Source: Cephalotus follicularis (taxonomy: Eukaryota; Streptophyta; Magnoliopsida; Oxalidales; Cephalotaceae). Taken from it: DNA of 64,000 bases. Location of the stretch: assembly GCA_001972305.1 (NCBI GenBank), contig BDDD01000042.1, positions 69,880 through 133,879 of the forward strand. The letters run 5' to 3'. The notes beneath the pieces were generated by a model, which had not been told where the DNA came from, did no database searches, and saw only the letters and a program-made list of their open reading frames with translations. The translations under genes were made by a program, and so were the position numbers. Each line of letters opens with the position of its first letter. Positions within the stretch are counted from its first letter, which is position 1. Below, in pieces: positions 44,160 through 55,892 of this stretch.

Positions 44160-46311
44160 TGTAACACCCCGTGTCACTTTTACGAGGTCGACATGCAAAA
44201 CACGTAAGCGCGGAAATCTCGTGAGTGGCATTTTAGTAATTATTATAATAATAATATTATTTAAAAAAAAATGAGGTCTGGCGCGTCTAGAAGGCGCTAG
44301 ACGTGCCAGACCCTTTAAACAAATGGGTCTCGGGTGCATAGCGCCCGAGAATGAGAGAGGGCGAGAGAGAGTTGCAGAGAGAGAGAGACGCCGGGAGAGA
44401 GTCGGGCGAGGCGACGGAGGCCGGGGAAGACGGCGGACGGCGCGACCTCCACTGCCAGGTAACCTTCTCTCTCCTTCTTTCTCTTTCTTCTTTCTTCCTT
44501 CCCGGGCCAAACGGCCACTGCCGTTGCTTCCCCGCCGTCGATGGCGTCGCGGATGGGTGCGGTTTCGGTCTAGGAGACCCCCTCTTCCCATTTCGATGGC
44601 TATTGTGGCGTGATTTGGCCGAAAACGGCCGGATTTTGGCGGTTGAGTCGACTGAGTTGAGCCGACTCGCTGCCGCCTATGGCGCCACGTTTGGCGCCGA
44701 TTCCCGGCGTGTCTCGGCCACCAATGAGTAGACCGGAGCTTGTGGATGCCAGGGGTGGTGAGACCGGAGCAATGGCTTCTCGGCCGGAGCTCTGGCGCGG
44801 TGGCAGCCGCCGATTCTCGGCGAGTTGCGGGCGGGGATGTGTAGGGCTGGTGGTTTTGGGACTTTTTTTGTGAAGTGGCTATATTTGTTGGACAACCGGC
44901 GAGTTGACTCAGTGAGTCAACTCACTGCCGGCGGTGGCCACCCGTTCTCAGGCGAGTCACAGTGAAATTCGGTCTGTAATGTGTTGACCAGCAATTATGG
45001 ATGCTCGGTTTTGGGTGTCATCGGAACTTCGGCAGGTTGGCCGGAGTTCCGATTACGATAAATTATGTTTCCTATGAATACGTCGTAACGATACGTGCTA
45101 TGTTTATGCAGAGTGACGGATAATAGAGTTACGAGACGATGACGAGAAGCCGATAGTCGAATCAAAGCTTAAAGGGGTTAGTCCGTGGAAGTATCGGCTA
45201 TGATATTGTGAGTAGAACGTCTCCTTCCTTATTCTTATTTGACTTGAAATACGTTGATGAGTGATATGCATTTTTATGATCCTTAAATATCATTTGAGTT
45301 GTTGATGATCCGATTTGAAATTTATGTCTACGTTTGTTGATAATCTTCATTGTTTGATTCCATAATGTGATATGACTTGTTGTTTCTCCGATGTACAATT
45401 GAGTCCATAATCTTTACTTGGGAACCTTACTAGTATTTGGGATTGATTCTCATATTGATATGATACCTTGTCAATTGTATATTTATTCTGCCTTACTTTT
45501 ATCTCCGATTGGTTTCCGCGGATGGATATTGCTTCATTTGCTATTGTTATATTCATTCTATCTCTATATTGTCATATTGATTGTGACTATCCTTTTGGAT
45601 CTTGATTTTATTTATTGTTGTAGATTACATTGCATTCCACTTTGAGCTTATATTATTTCTCTTTTTATTCGGTATATAGTTATGGGAGATGTATTTCATT
45701 TCTACTCACTTAGTCATTTGGACTAACCCCCTCTCTTTTCTTTTCCTTCCAGATAAAGGCAAGATGGTAAGTGAGTGCTAGTTAGTCGCTGTTGATGAAT
45801 GACCACGGAGGCAGGGCATGCTACCAGGATTTTAAGACATGCATAACATACTACATCAGCATTTAAATTCATGCATTTACTTATGTTTTTATATAAAAGT
45901 TTTCTTTTATGGTTTTGCTTTTAAAAAGGGCTGAGCCCTATAGATTTACTTTAATGCTTGTTGAAATGGTTGAGGCTGAGCCCAACCTATGTATACTGCT
46001 TTAAATTGTTGTTTGTTGAGGGCTGAGCCCGATTATAAACTGTTGATTCCTCCTTCGGGAGTGTGAATATAAACTGTGTTTTCATTTACAGGGGGCATAG
46101 TCCTATAAACGAATACTACATGCCCGATTTTCGTAAAAATTTAAGAGTTAGAAAAATTTTCAAAGTTTTGGAAACGTTTTAACTTTTTGATTTCCAAGTT
46201 TAAAGTTAGTTTTATAAAAACCATGTGGTGACTTCCGAAAGGAAGTTGTCATGTGGAACGTCATATCCGTTCTCGGTAGGATATCGGTTGTTGTAGGGAA
46301 CGGGTGTGACA
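44160..46311 (+). repeat. N 5' LTR
   Basis: TGTAACACCCCGTG to GGGTGTGACA. GA-rich leader (44340-44450) followed by a donor-like CCAGGTAACC (44455-44464), as in Y (about 42113). GGGCTGAGCCC palindromes occur at about 45929-46030. A micro-exon-like segment lies at 45749-45772. Confidence 0.9.
45725..45775 (+). promoter_or_regulatory. Splice-site-like pair in the N LTR
   Basis: CCCCCTCTCTTTTC and CCTTCCAG form a strong acceptor-like tract, then 14 bases, then GATGGTAAGTGAG as donor. Identical in the 3' LTR (about 49691-49748). Inferred only; no transcript data. Confidence 0.4.
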
Positions 46312-46314
46312 TTT

Positions 46315-46326
46315 TGGTATCAGAGC
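46315..46326 (+). other. Primer binding site of N
   Basis: TGGTATCAGAGC three bases after the LTR end. Confidence 0.9.
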
Positions 46327-48451
46327 TTTTGGTTTTAGATTCTCTAGACTTTTAAAGTGAAATGTTTTCAAAAGGTTTTTAAACTCTTGCATATCATGCA
46401 TTGCATGTCATGTGTTCGGTAGCATGCCCCGTGGTCGGTAAGATGGTTCCGTTATGGATATAAATAGTAAGATATTTTATGGTTATCAGATAGACGTTTG
46501 ATGTAGAATTAGAGTAAGATATAAAAATTTTGAAACCGGAGATATTCTTGGATATCATCTTTTTGGCTAGTGGCCGAGTTAGTCGAGAGGACGTTATCTT
46601 TCCCCTAACACTTGATTAATTGATGTGTCCGAGCCAGAGTTCTAGCGGGCCATATCCGAGTTATTCTAGACTTTATGAGTTATCGGGCGCGATGTACGCG
46701 ACAGAACACCTTAAATGCATTGGAGAAACTACTCTATGGTTCTTGTATATGTTTCAAGATAGCATCATAGTGATGAATGGTTGACAGTGACGAATTATTC
46801 AAGAAGTTCAGGCAACCATTATAGTACGTTTTGTTTGAGTACTTAGTGAAATCGTTAACAGAGTACAACGAAGGATTTAGCCTATAAGGCTATGTCTAGA
46901 AGACATTATCTATTGTGGACGAATGTCGGCTATATGTAGATCCTTATCGACAGGGATTCGAGCCTCGAGCAGAGCTCGGTGGAGACGATTAAAGATTTCG
47001 ATTATGTTAACGAATACCCAAGGCAAACGTGATTATAGATGCTTTGAGCAAGAAGTTTTCTACTTCTCTTGCTATCTTCGGATGAGTTTTCCGATCATTG
47101 CACGTGATCCTATCAGCCTTACGCATGCGAGCTCTATCGTCTACTCTTCGGGAGAGATCGATATTGCAGGACCGGGTCAGCGATGCTCGGTGATAGAATT
47201 GTAACCGCATTGAATGCTCGTTTTGAGACAACGGAACGTTGATGTATGGGACAAGTTATGTTTGTCTCACGATGAAGCCGTCATACATAAGTTCTTGTGA
47301 AAGACATAAATCATTTTTCCGCAATACAACCTAATAGTACCAAGTGTGTCGTTGCTTGAGGGAGCACTTCTGGTAGAACAACATGAAGAGAAATATTGTA
47401 GTTTTGTTAACGAGATATTCAACATACCAGCAACTTAATGTGGAGCAATAACGAAACTTCAAGCAATTACAGCTGCTTTATAGTCTCTAGCGGAAGAGTG
47501 TGCTATGATTGCTGTGCCCTTATGCTGTTGATGCTAATTGTTGTGCGCTTGGCTGTTGCGTGTGCATCTTGATGTGCGCTCGTGTGCGTTTTATGCAGAC
47601 GATGCATTCGTTGTCCACACGATGAGTTGGTACGCATGCTGTTCTGTGCACTTTTTGCTGTTTGCTTGGTGATTGTGAACGCATAATGTGGTGCTTGCAC
47701 GAGGTTTATCTGCGAATTTATGTGCACGTTCTTCTGCCTGTGATTTACGTTTTGTACGCATGATGACGTGAGTATGTGCAACCTGCCTTCATGGTGCCTT
47801 GAGCTTGTGCATTTTGTACACGATGCTTCGATCGTCAGCCTTGATTATCCACACTAGGAGTTTTTACTCATTTTTACATCATGCCTAACGATGCTAGCAT
47901 GGGATTCTTTTGACGTTTCCACATATTTGACGTTGACTATTCATCGTTTTGAATTGTGGTTCGTCCAGATAACTTCTTGCTTGTATACGTACAGCGCTTG
48001 AGCGGGATTCTGATTGCGTGGCTCGGTTGGCTCCATATTGATTCATCGATCGATCGATACGCATGCCTTTTCAGGAGTGGCTGATCATGTAATAGTTGTG
48101 TGCTTCAAGCATACGTCGTTCATTCGATGTGTTGTGGGCTATTGGACATTTCTTGTGCAGTTGGATACGGAATATTAAATGGACATAGGACTTCGTTCCT
48201 TATTCGCTGTCCAAGTGTTGTCGCTTGACACGTATGATGTTCGTGTGCCTTGTTGACCCACAAACTTGCATGTTGGCTTCAATGCGTGGCTCATGTAGTT
48301 TTTAACATCATCTGAGAGCGTGTCGTGATGGACTTCATTATATGAACGACACGGACACAGCTAAGGTGCGATGCGATATAAGTCATACTGGGATGACCTA
48401 TCCAACGGCTCATTTCTGTCGATTCGACTCATGTATGATCTAGACTGTTTG

Positions 48452-48561
48452 GGGGTGCGATCATTTCAGCACTAATGCATCGGATTCCATCGAAACTTCG
48501 AAGTTAAGCGCTTGGGCGAGAATAGTTCTAAGATGAGCTTAGTTATGTGGAAACTGCCCCC
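48452..48561 (+). pseudogene. 5S rRNA-derived sequence inside N
   Basis: Starts GGGGTGCGATCATTTCAGC and continues CACTAATGCATCGGATTCC, AAGTTAAGCGCTTGGGCGAG and AATAGTTCTAAGATGAGC, then loses similarity before GCCCCC. These follow plant 5S rRNA in order over roughly its whole length, including the internal promoter A-box region with a small deletion. The C-box part (GGATGGGTGACC in plants) is altered to AGATGAGCTTAG. Unlikely to be a functional gene. Confidence 0.8.
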
Positions 48562-48858
48562 GGGTTCCATACCTGGATCTGCGGCATACTATTGTCTATG
48601 ATGGTATGCTGAGTGTGAGTGCAGCAGAGCTGCTCCATTACCCTCCTATTGGACCGTATTCGGTTGCCGATTTATATATATTGCACACGGTCCCTCGGAT
48701 GAAGTTGAGTGTGCGTGCGGGTTTTTCGGACGATGGTTGGGTCCGTGCACTGATCATGCCGGCCCCTCGTTCGAGGCAGAGGTAGGCACTCTACACCGGT
48801 GTATGATGGATGATGATCACATCCTGTAGCCTTACCTAGTATTATTGCTGCAGCGGTT

Positions 48859-48951
48859 ATGATATGACGCCATGTGATTTGGCGGGGGTATGATATGACG
48901 CCATGTGATTTGGCGGGGGTATGATATGACGCCATGTGATTTGGCGGGGAT
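48859..48951 (+). repeat. 31-base tandem repeat, three copies
   Basis: Three almost identical units containing ATGACGCCATGTGATTTGG, in N. Confidence 0.92.
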
Positions 48952-49555
48952 ATGAGACAGTGAGATGATTGGTACCAGCATCCTCTTATATGTTTACGGT
49001 TCTTTGGGCACATTACATTTTTGATATTGATACTGTCATTGAGTTATGATCATATCGTTAAGCTTTGATATCCAGATATTTGTTATTGTTGTGACCTTCA
49101 TTTGTTTGATTATTGTTTTGAGTATGATATTTGTTCAGCGGACTTGTTGAGTCATTGGTTATTTTGCTGAAGTCTTGCTTTTGGGCTATTCATGATTGTT
49201 GATAACATCCGTGATTCTTGATATGTTTATGTACTCGGATTTCATTATACTTGGGGAGTCTTGAGCCTTGAATTTGTTCAACGGCACCTTCATCGTTGGG
49301 TTACGAGTTTCATTTATAAAGTTTATTACTGTCTATGTTCATATTATGGAGCCATTGTTGAGTATCAAGATTTTCTTCTCGGATTTCGTTTATACTTGCA
49401 TATCTTGATTCCTTTTACATTTGTGATTCTCATTTACATCGTGGACTTCATTTATATTGTGGATTTCGTTTACACATCGAGAACCTTGATAGCCCTTTGT
49501 GGTCTCGATATCCCTTGTAGATCATGGTTTGTTATGGATCTTGTTATCTTCGGTT

Positions 49556-50289
49556 GATTGTGACTATCCTTTTGGATCTTGATTTTATTTATTGATGTAG
49601 ATTACATTGCATTCCACTTTGAGATTATATTATTTCTCTTTTTATTCGGTATATAGTTATGGGAGATGTATTTCATTTCTACTCACTTAGTCATTTGGAC
49701 TAACCCCCTCTCTTTTCTTTTCCTTCCAGATAAAGGCAAGATGGTAAGTGAGTGCTAGTTAGTCGCTATTGATGAATGACCACGGAGGCAGGGCATGCTA
49801 CCAGGATTTTAACACATGCATAACATACTACATCAGCATTTAAATTCATGCATTTACTTATGTTTTTATATAAAAGTTTTCTTTTATGGTTTTGCTTTTA
49901 AAAAGGGAAGAGCCCTATAGATTTACTTTAATGCTTGTTGAAATGGTTGAGGCTGAGCCCAACCTATGTATACTGCTTTAAATTGTGGTTTGTTGAGGGC
50001 TGAGCCCAATTATAAACTGTTGATTCCTCCTTCGGGAGTGTGAATATAAACTGTGTTTTCATTTACAGGGGGCATAGTCCTATAAACGAATACTACATGC
50101 CCGATTTTCGTAAAAATTTAAGAGTTAGAAAAATTTTCAAAGTTTTGGAAACTCTTTTAACTTTTTGATTTCCAAGTTTAAAGTGAGTTTTATAAAAACC
50201 ATGTGGTGACTTCCGAAAGGAAGTTGTCATGTGGAACGTCATATCCGTTCTCGGTAGGATATCGGTTGTTGTAGGGAACGGGTGTGACA
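49556..50289 (+). repeat. N 3' LTR, left-truncated
   Basis: Matches 45579-46311 and ends GGGTGTGACA at the CCTAT duplication. About 1.4 kb of the LTR's left part is missing. Confidence 0.9.
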
Positions 50290-51523
50290 CCTATGGTATT
50301 GGATGTGATTTGGACTAGCTAGATATACCCCGCTTAGGGACGGTTGGTATATCGAAACTGTCCGCAACTATACACTGATATATTGTACTACACTGTTACT
50401 GTTACTGTTCACAGCACACTGATATACTGCACTGCACTGTTACTACCACTGTTACTGTTCACTGAGCACTGTACGGTACTGTTACTATATTGTTACTGCC
50501 ACTGTATTGTATTGTCAGAGTACCGTTATACTGTCACACTACTGTATTGATGCATACATTGCATACTGTTATAACTGTTGCATACATAGCACATAGTATA
50601 CCCTACACGACATTATGTCGCTGACCCATTCCCCCTAAGTACGGAATAGATCAGGCTCAGACCCAGGTGATGGATCACAGTGAAATGGATCGATATGGAT
50701 GGATATCTTCAGATGGATCTTGGATAGTAGTGGTGTTGGGATTGTGTTGTTATTGTATATGGTTTCGTTATGATCATGTTATGGATTTACTTATATGAAT
50801 TCTATTAAATGAGACATGCTGAGACGGATGGGTTCTCTGTAGCATATTTTGATTTTCCATATTGTATATGATCTTACTTATGGTAATGGATATGGGTTTA
50901 CTTATAAAGAACCGTATAAAAGGGGCCTTATGTTTATAGTTGAACTGTATCGATATATAAGACTTGTTATGTAAAGAGACAAATCTAAAGATGTATAAGA
51001 GATGTTTTATTTCAGCTATCGACCTACCGACATGTGGCAATGCTTATGATATATGTGTTGATGTATTAAACAGGGACAGACCCATCATTTGAGGCATTAG
51101 AATGATATGATACTGGTTTAGTTGTGGTTCTGAGGGCTGAGCCCATATATATACATAAACTGTTGATTCATCCTTCGGGAGTGTGAATATATAAATGTGT
51201 TTTTCTTTACAGGGGGTTAAGTTCGATAAACGAATACATCATGCCCGATTTTTGAGAGATTTTAAGAGTTAGTTTTTATTCCACTTGACTATTCCGCTGA
51301 TGTAATATGACTTTGATTTAAAGTTTATATATATGTATAGCACTTTTGGAATATGGTTTATATATGATTGAATGGACTAAACGGATGGTATCTCATGCGT
51401 CGGGTCGTGAGGGTTTTCTCTCGTGGTTCGAGGCGTGACAATGAACCTCTGGTAATGTGATATCCAAGTTTTGACAGAAAATTGGCATATGTTTGTTAGA
51501 TTTTTGCTGTTCTGTCGCCCAGA

Positions 51524-51732
51524 ACAGTCGGCTGTCTATGTAAGCAATCGACATTTAGGCTTTGTGTAGTTGGCTGCCTTGTGAAATAGTCAGCTATTTT
51601 TCCTTGCACAGTCGACTGGACCCCTGTCCTAGTCGACTAGCTGCAGCCCAGTTTGTGTAGTCGGCTGCCTATGCTGTATAATCAACTGCCACCCTTTGAA
51701 CAGTCGACTGGATTTTGTTACAGTCGGCTGGA
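51524..51732. repeat. GTCGAC cluster 14 (Z LTR, CAGTCGACTG arms)
   Basis: ACAGTCGGCTG, GCAATCGACATT, TAGTTGGCTGCC, ATAGTCAGCTATT, ACAGTCGACTGGA, CTAGTCGACTAGC, TAGTCGGCTGCC, ATAATCAACTGCC, ACAGTCGACTGGA, ACAGTCGGCTGGA. The core is retained with a CAG..CTG arm not used in the related LTR X. Confidence 0.85.
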
Positions 51733-52857
51733 TGTGTCCAGGAAATTTCTGGTTTCAAGTTTTGTTATTCATTTGTTCTTCTAATGAATCGGAATATGTT
51801 TTAAACACTGTTAAATTCTGTTTGATATTCGAAAGTGGTTTTCGAATCCTCATATGATTGTGCTACGAGGGGTAATTATAAATTGTTGATCAATTCATAA
51901 GTCATTTCGGTGATCGCTTAAGGTACGGATGTTTCGTTCCTTGATACCCTCCTATTGGTTTTATTATAGTAAAAAGATAGATGTACTTTGTGAATAATGT
52001 ACGAATACTTCGTTCTTTGACACCCTCTTCGATAAATTCAGTTTTGTTTTATGAATATGATTCCTTCGATTTTATGAACCATGTTATGATCTGTATTTTG
52101 ATATGTTTGGAAATAAAGTCAGTGTGATATGTTTGTGAAACTAAATATGGATTCTTCGTTTTGGTCATCATCCGGTTTTATTTGAATCGAATATGTTTTA
52201 ATGAGATGAACGGATATTTTGTTTTGATACTGCTTTTGGTTTATGAAAAGGTACGGATTTTGTTATTGGATGTTTGTTTCGGTTCTTTTTCTATAAAACC
52301 TATTTTATTACTGAAGTTAATATTACCAGTTTTATAAATAGAGTATGACTCTCACTTATGAAAGTATACTGATTTTTGATATGGAACATGACTTTCATTA
52401 TCGAAATATGTTAAACGAACATGACTTTCACATTAGGAAGTATGTTAATGATATGTTCAGAAAATGTTTAGAAAATCTGTTTATGATTTTGAATTGTTTT
52501 GGAATAAAACAATACTTTCGGAACAATGATATACATAGATATTTCCTACCTTTGGAGGTACCATAGGTATGTCGTAGGCCTGGCACGGGGACATGACACT
52601 TCCGTAGCGGTGTGATTAGTCCACGGCGTCTCTCTATGTTATGAATAAATCCCATAAGGTGGATTTATGGATCCATTATGTATGATAGAGGCGTATGAAT
52701 CGATTCTAGTATATGGCATACGTGATGAGATATGCAATATGTTAACGATTTGGATTTTGGGAATTGATTGTGTAGTGCCATATACGTCTTTCAGTTTGGC
52801 ATGTGGGTGTCATAAACCCCTTGCATTTATGCATATGTGTATGAACTTTGGATCTCT

Positions 52858-52955
52858 GGGATGAGATTATGGAATCGGATAAATCTCTGTTTTTGTTTTG
52901 GATATCTGGGATGAGATTATGGAATCGGATAAATCTTTATTTTTGTCTGGGATCT
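52858..52955 (+). repeat. About 50-base tandem duplication in Z
   Basis: CTGGGATGAGATTATGGAAT followed by CGGATAAATCT occurs twice in succession. Confidence 0.85.
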
Positions 52956-53703
52956 TTAACTCAGAAAATGTTAAAGAAATTTGGATATTGTTTCGGATAC
53001 TGTTTTGAAATTTAGATTTGGCTTTGAAACTTAGATTATGTTTTGAAAATTGAATATTGCTTTGAAAATCAGATTTTGTCTTCGGATATCGATTTGAAAA
53101 TTTGGAAACGTTTTGAAAATCGGATATTTGTTTTGAATTGATAGAATTGTTTATGTGACTACTTCCCTCTGCTTTATGAAATAATGTTAAATTATTTTGT
53201 ACATGAGATATATGATATTTAAAGGTTCGGGTATTTCTCTATCCTTTAAAGTATCGTTTTATGTTTTATGATTCTACATCCATATTGAGGTTTGTTCAGT
53301 CGCCTTTTTTTTTTCCATGGGGCAGGGATTCTGGGACAGCATCCAGGAAACGTGTGATGAGAGAGATGTCACCTATGTCTGAGGATCACCTAGGAGATTG
53401 ATCCATTTATGTTTTGCTGCCTTATGGTTATGTTAGGACCTGCATTTGAACAATGTTAAGCCTTTTAGTTTATGACTATGAATTAAGATTTTGGTTATTG
53501 TTTAAGCTTTCAGTTATGAATAAAGTTTCAGACTATGTTTTAGATTATGAATGTTATGTTTAGACCATCACGTACTTTGAATATATGATAAGTTAATATT
53601 TTGATAAAAAAGAATAAAATCGAGATTTGTTATATGATATGTTATGTTTAGTTTTGGTTTATGGACCGTAACGACTCCCACCGTTCGGTGGTGTTACAAG
53701 GAT

Positions 53704-53906
53704 CCTTAGCCTAGCCTATAAACAACATGTGATTCCATCATTTACAGAGTAATGCAAAAAAAAGCTTAGGTTAGAGAACTCTGTCTATCTCTCACAAAAT
53801 TCAAACACAGTGTTTGTGTGTTTAATTGCTTGGACAATCATGATTATATATGTTAATCCTGATTCTGCTGTATATTGTTTACTCTGATATTTGATTAATT
53901 CTAACA
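53704..53906 (+). repeat. copia-A 3' LTR, last piece (approximate end)
   Basis: Resumes after the Z duplication; probable end at TTCTAACACA. No target duplication can be read because the 5' end of copia-A is lost. Confidence 0.5.
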
Positions 53907-55081
53907 CAAATGATTTAATTCATTTGCAACCTTATAAATGTGGTAGTCGGCTGTACTTGAATTGAAAATAACAAGAGATGATAATTTGTACCCGTGTACT
54001 TGAATTAAATATAACTAGGGAGGTAGTTTGGATTTTAGACTAGTATTCTATTAGCGAGTTCACTTATAAAATATTGGTATTATGTTTTTAACTAGAATTT
54101 ATTAAGAATGAGTATTTATGGAATCGGTCTATAGTATCTGCGAGTAATACGACCAAATATGTGGGTATCCGTTAATCTTTCATATATCGTCCAATTTTAG
54201 AATTTGTCATTTTCACATGTGGTCCGATTCTACAAGTTAAATGATTATAAAATTAATTATATTAAAAGATTATATGTTTGAGTTTCAAAAATATAATTTT
54301 ATATTTTGATTATTTTTAATCCATAAAAAAAAACTTATTGTTTTTTAAAGAAAAATACACATGTGCATGTATGACCCGTGAAAAAATCTATGACATATAG
54401 TAGGAGCATTATGTGGTTTGTATCAATCTAAAACAAAATAAGATAGAGTATTTATAGTAATACGTTATTATATGGCAACATGTTATTTATTTAATATTTA
54501 AAATTACTATGTTTAAGTTTTCACATGTTATTGAGTGATACATGAAAATGGAAGTCACAATGCCTCGTTAGACAGACTATTTATTGCTTGGAGATATATC
54601 GTCGCTACATGTCACGTTAACTTCGATAAATGTGACGGATAAAGTTCCTGGTTTAGTGAATTGGGTGCCTCATAAATGCGAGTAATAAAACTGGGTATGC
54701 CTTGGGCATTGTCAAGCGAGAAGTAGGAGTACGCAATAGTTAGACAACTTTGAAAACTGACCTACCTATCTATTTCTTCAGTTTTTGTGAGGGTAGCCAG
54801 TGGTCAGTAGTATTCAATACTTAGGTAAATCAATACACACACATTATTGTTTTTGGGTCAGTATAATTATTTTCTCAACCAAGGTCACAAAATAAAAACA
54901 TAAATATAAATAAAATATAAAATATAAAAGAGAAGGTACGAAAAGTCCCTTGTGCCTTATAGGAAATAGATCCTCTTTCCGGTAAAAATAATTTCTCTTT
55001 CACAAGAAATTATAATGTTACGTGCATATAGAAAAAAATGAATTAGATAGTGGACTGAGCTCCTCTTAACTTAAAAGGAGC
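53907..55081. other. AT-rich noncoding stretch
   Basis: No ORF of 60 codons or more, no LTR edges, no domain. Likely the flank of copia-A or an old repeat. Confidence 0.4.
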
Positions 55082-55892
55082 ATGTGTGTAACACCCTGAA
55101 CCCCAAATCTCCCCGAGATGCGAGTTATTACGCTCTATACTATTTAATCAGTCCTTTAGATTAGCATAAACATATTAGAATTTAACAAGAATTTAAAACT
55201 TTATGACATAACGCAGAAATGTTGCAATCAAATCCATTCAGTAATCTTAGCAAATTAACAATTGACACTCATATCTATCATACACTTGAAACTATACTAA
55301 TTATGTTACTGAGTACAATAATTGTCAATACAATACTACGCCTGTTACTCATTAAAATTACAAATTGCAAATACCACAGTATCTCTCTTCAAGAATATCC
55401 AAACCTTTTTGTATCTCTGTCTCATTTGCTAACACTCATATCCTACAAATCTACTATCTGTCCGGCAAACAACCCATAAGTGGGTCAATAATTGAGGTTG
55501 ACAGAAAAACCTTATATCCAGTGATGTGTACAGTATGTAACAGGTATATGCATGACATGGTATATGCATGAATGCCAATATGATCAATATCCATATGACA
55601 ACCATCCTGTACCAGGTGCATATGTGATAAGACCTAAATAGTCCAATCCTATTCACACATCTATAGCAGACAAGTAATAAAGTCGTCTAACAAGAAGATG
55701 TGACAGTCAAGATGTGACACCCTGCTTAAGAGTGGGCAAGAAAACAGAGCTCTCCATGAGATGAAGCCGCCCTTGTGACATGAATGAACCGGATCCATCG
55801 AAATGGGGAAAAGTATGGTTGTGCTATATAAGAAATGATCATAAAACCTAATCATATGAGGCGTCTTTTGATGATTGGTTGAGGAGTTAGTG

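Larger units (their letters stand above)
46327..49555 (+). other. N internal region, decayed
   Basis: No ORF above about 115 codons and no intact domain. Holds a possible RNase H remnant (about 46995-47060), a 5S-derived segment (48452-48561) and a 31-base tandem repeat (48859-48951). Confidence 0.6.
44160..50289 (+). mobile_element. N: decayed Ty3/gypsy-type element in Y
   Basis: Perfect duplication CCTAT (44155-44159 and 50290-50294). 5' LTR 44160-46311, primer site, a 3.2-kb internal region without intact coding sequence, 3' LTR truncated at its left (about 49556-50289). About ten differences by eye over the 730 shared LTR bases. A fragment near 46995-47060 recalls the end of a Ty3 RNase H (AACGTGATTATAGATGC then TTTGAGCAAGAAG). 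Confidence 0.9.
41864..51440 (+). mobile_element. Y: forward solo LTR in Z, holding N
   Basis: TGTAATGTCCCG start, GGCGTGACA end, with perfect duplications ATGAA (41859-41863 and 51441-51445). About 3.4 kb without N. Low-complexity CTGTTACTG repeats run on both sides of the N insertion (43500-44150 and 50390-50560), confirming continuity. No ORF with a domain. Confidence 0.9.
40970..53698 (+). mobile_element. Z: forward solo LTR in the copia-A LTR, holding Y and N
   Basis: TGTAATACCCCG start, CGGTGGTGTTACA end, flanked by AGGGT (40965-40969) and AGGAT (53699-53703), one mismatch. About 3.1 kb without Y. Same LTR family as X, with colinear blocks in opposite orientation. C/T-rich leader at about 41240-41400; no coding domain. 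Confidence 0.85.
15990..53906 (+). mobile_element. copia-A: degraded Ty1/copia element split by three insertions
   Basis: Four blocks belong to one element: 15990-17563 (protease end, gag-pre-integrase, integrase), 30336-32464 (RT, RNase H, 3' region and LTR start), 40762-40969 and 53704-about 53906 (rest of the LTR). They are separated by X (17564-30330), Tekay-2 (32465-40756) and Z (40970-53698), each flanked by a 5-bp duplication of the copia-A sequence. At the X site the pol reading frame is regained exactly when the insert and one duplicate are left out. The 5' LTR and gag are absent; the left edge is approximate. Confidence 0.85.

Noticed and set aside
44148..44731. Arginine-rich ORFs of 96-147 codons
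   Set aside because: Produced by the GA- and GC-rich leader of the N LTR; both strands open by composition.
48452..48561. Functional 5S rRNA gene
   Set aside because: C-box altered and A-box region shortened; single copy inside a decayed retrotransposon.
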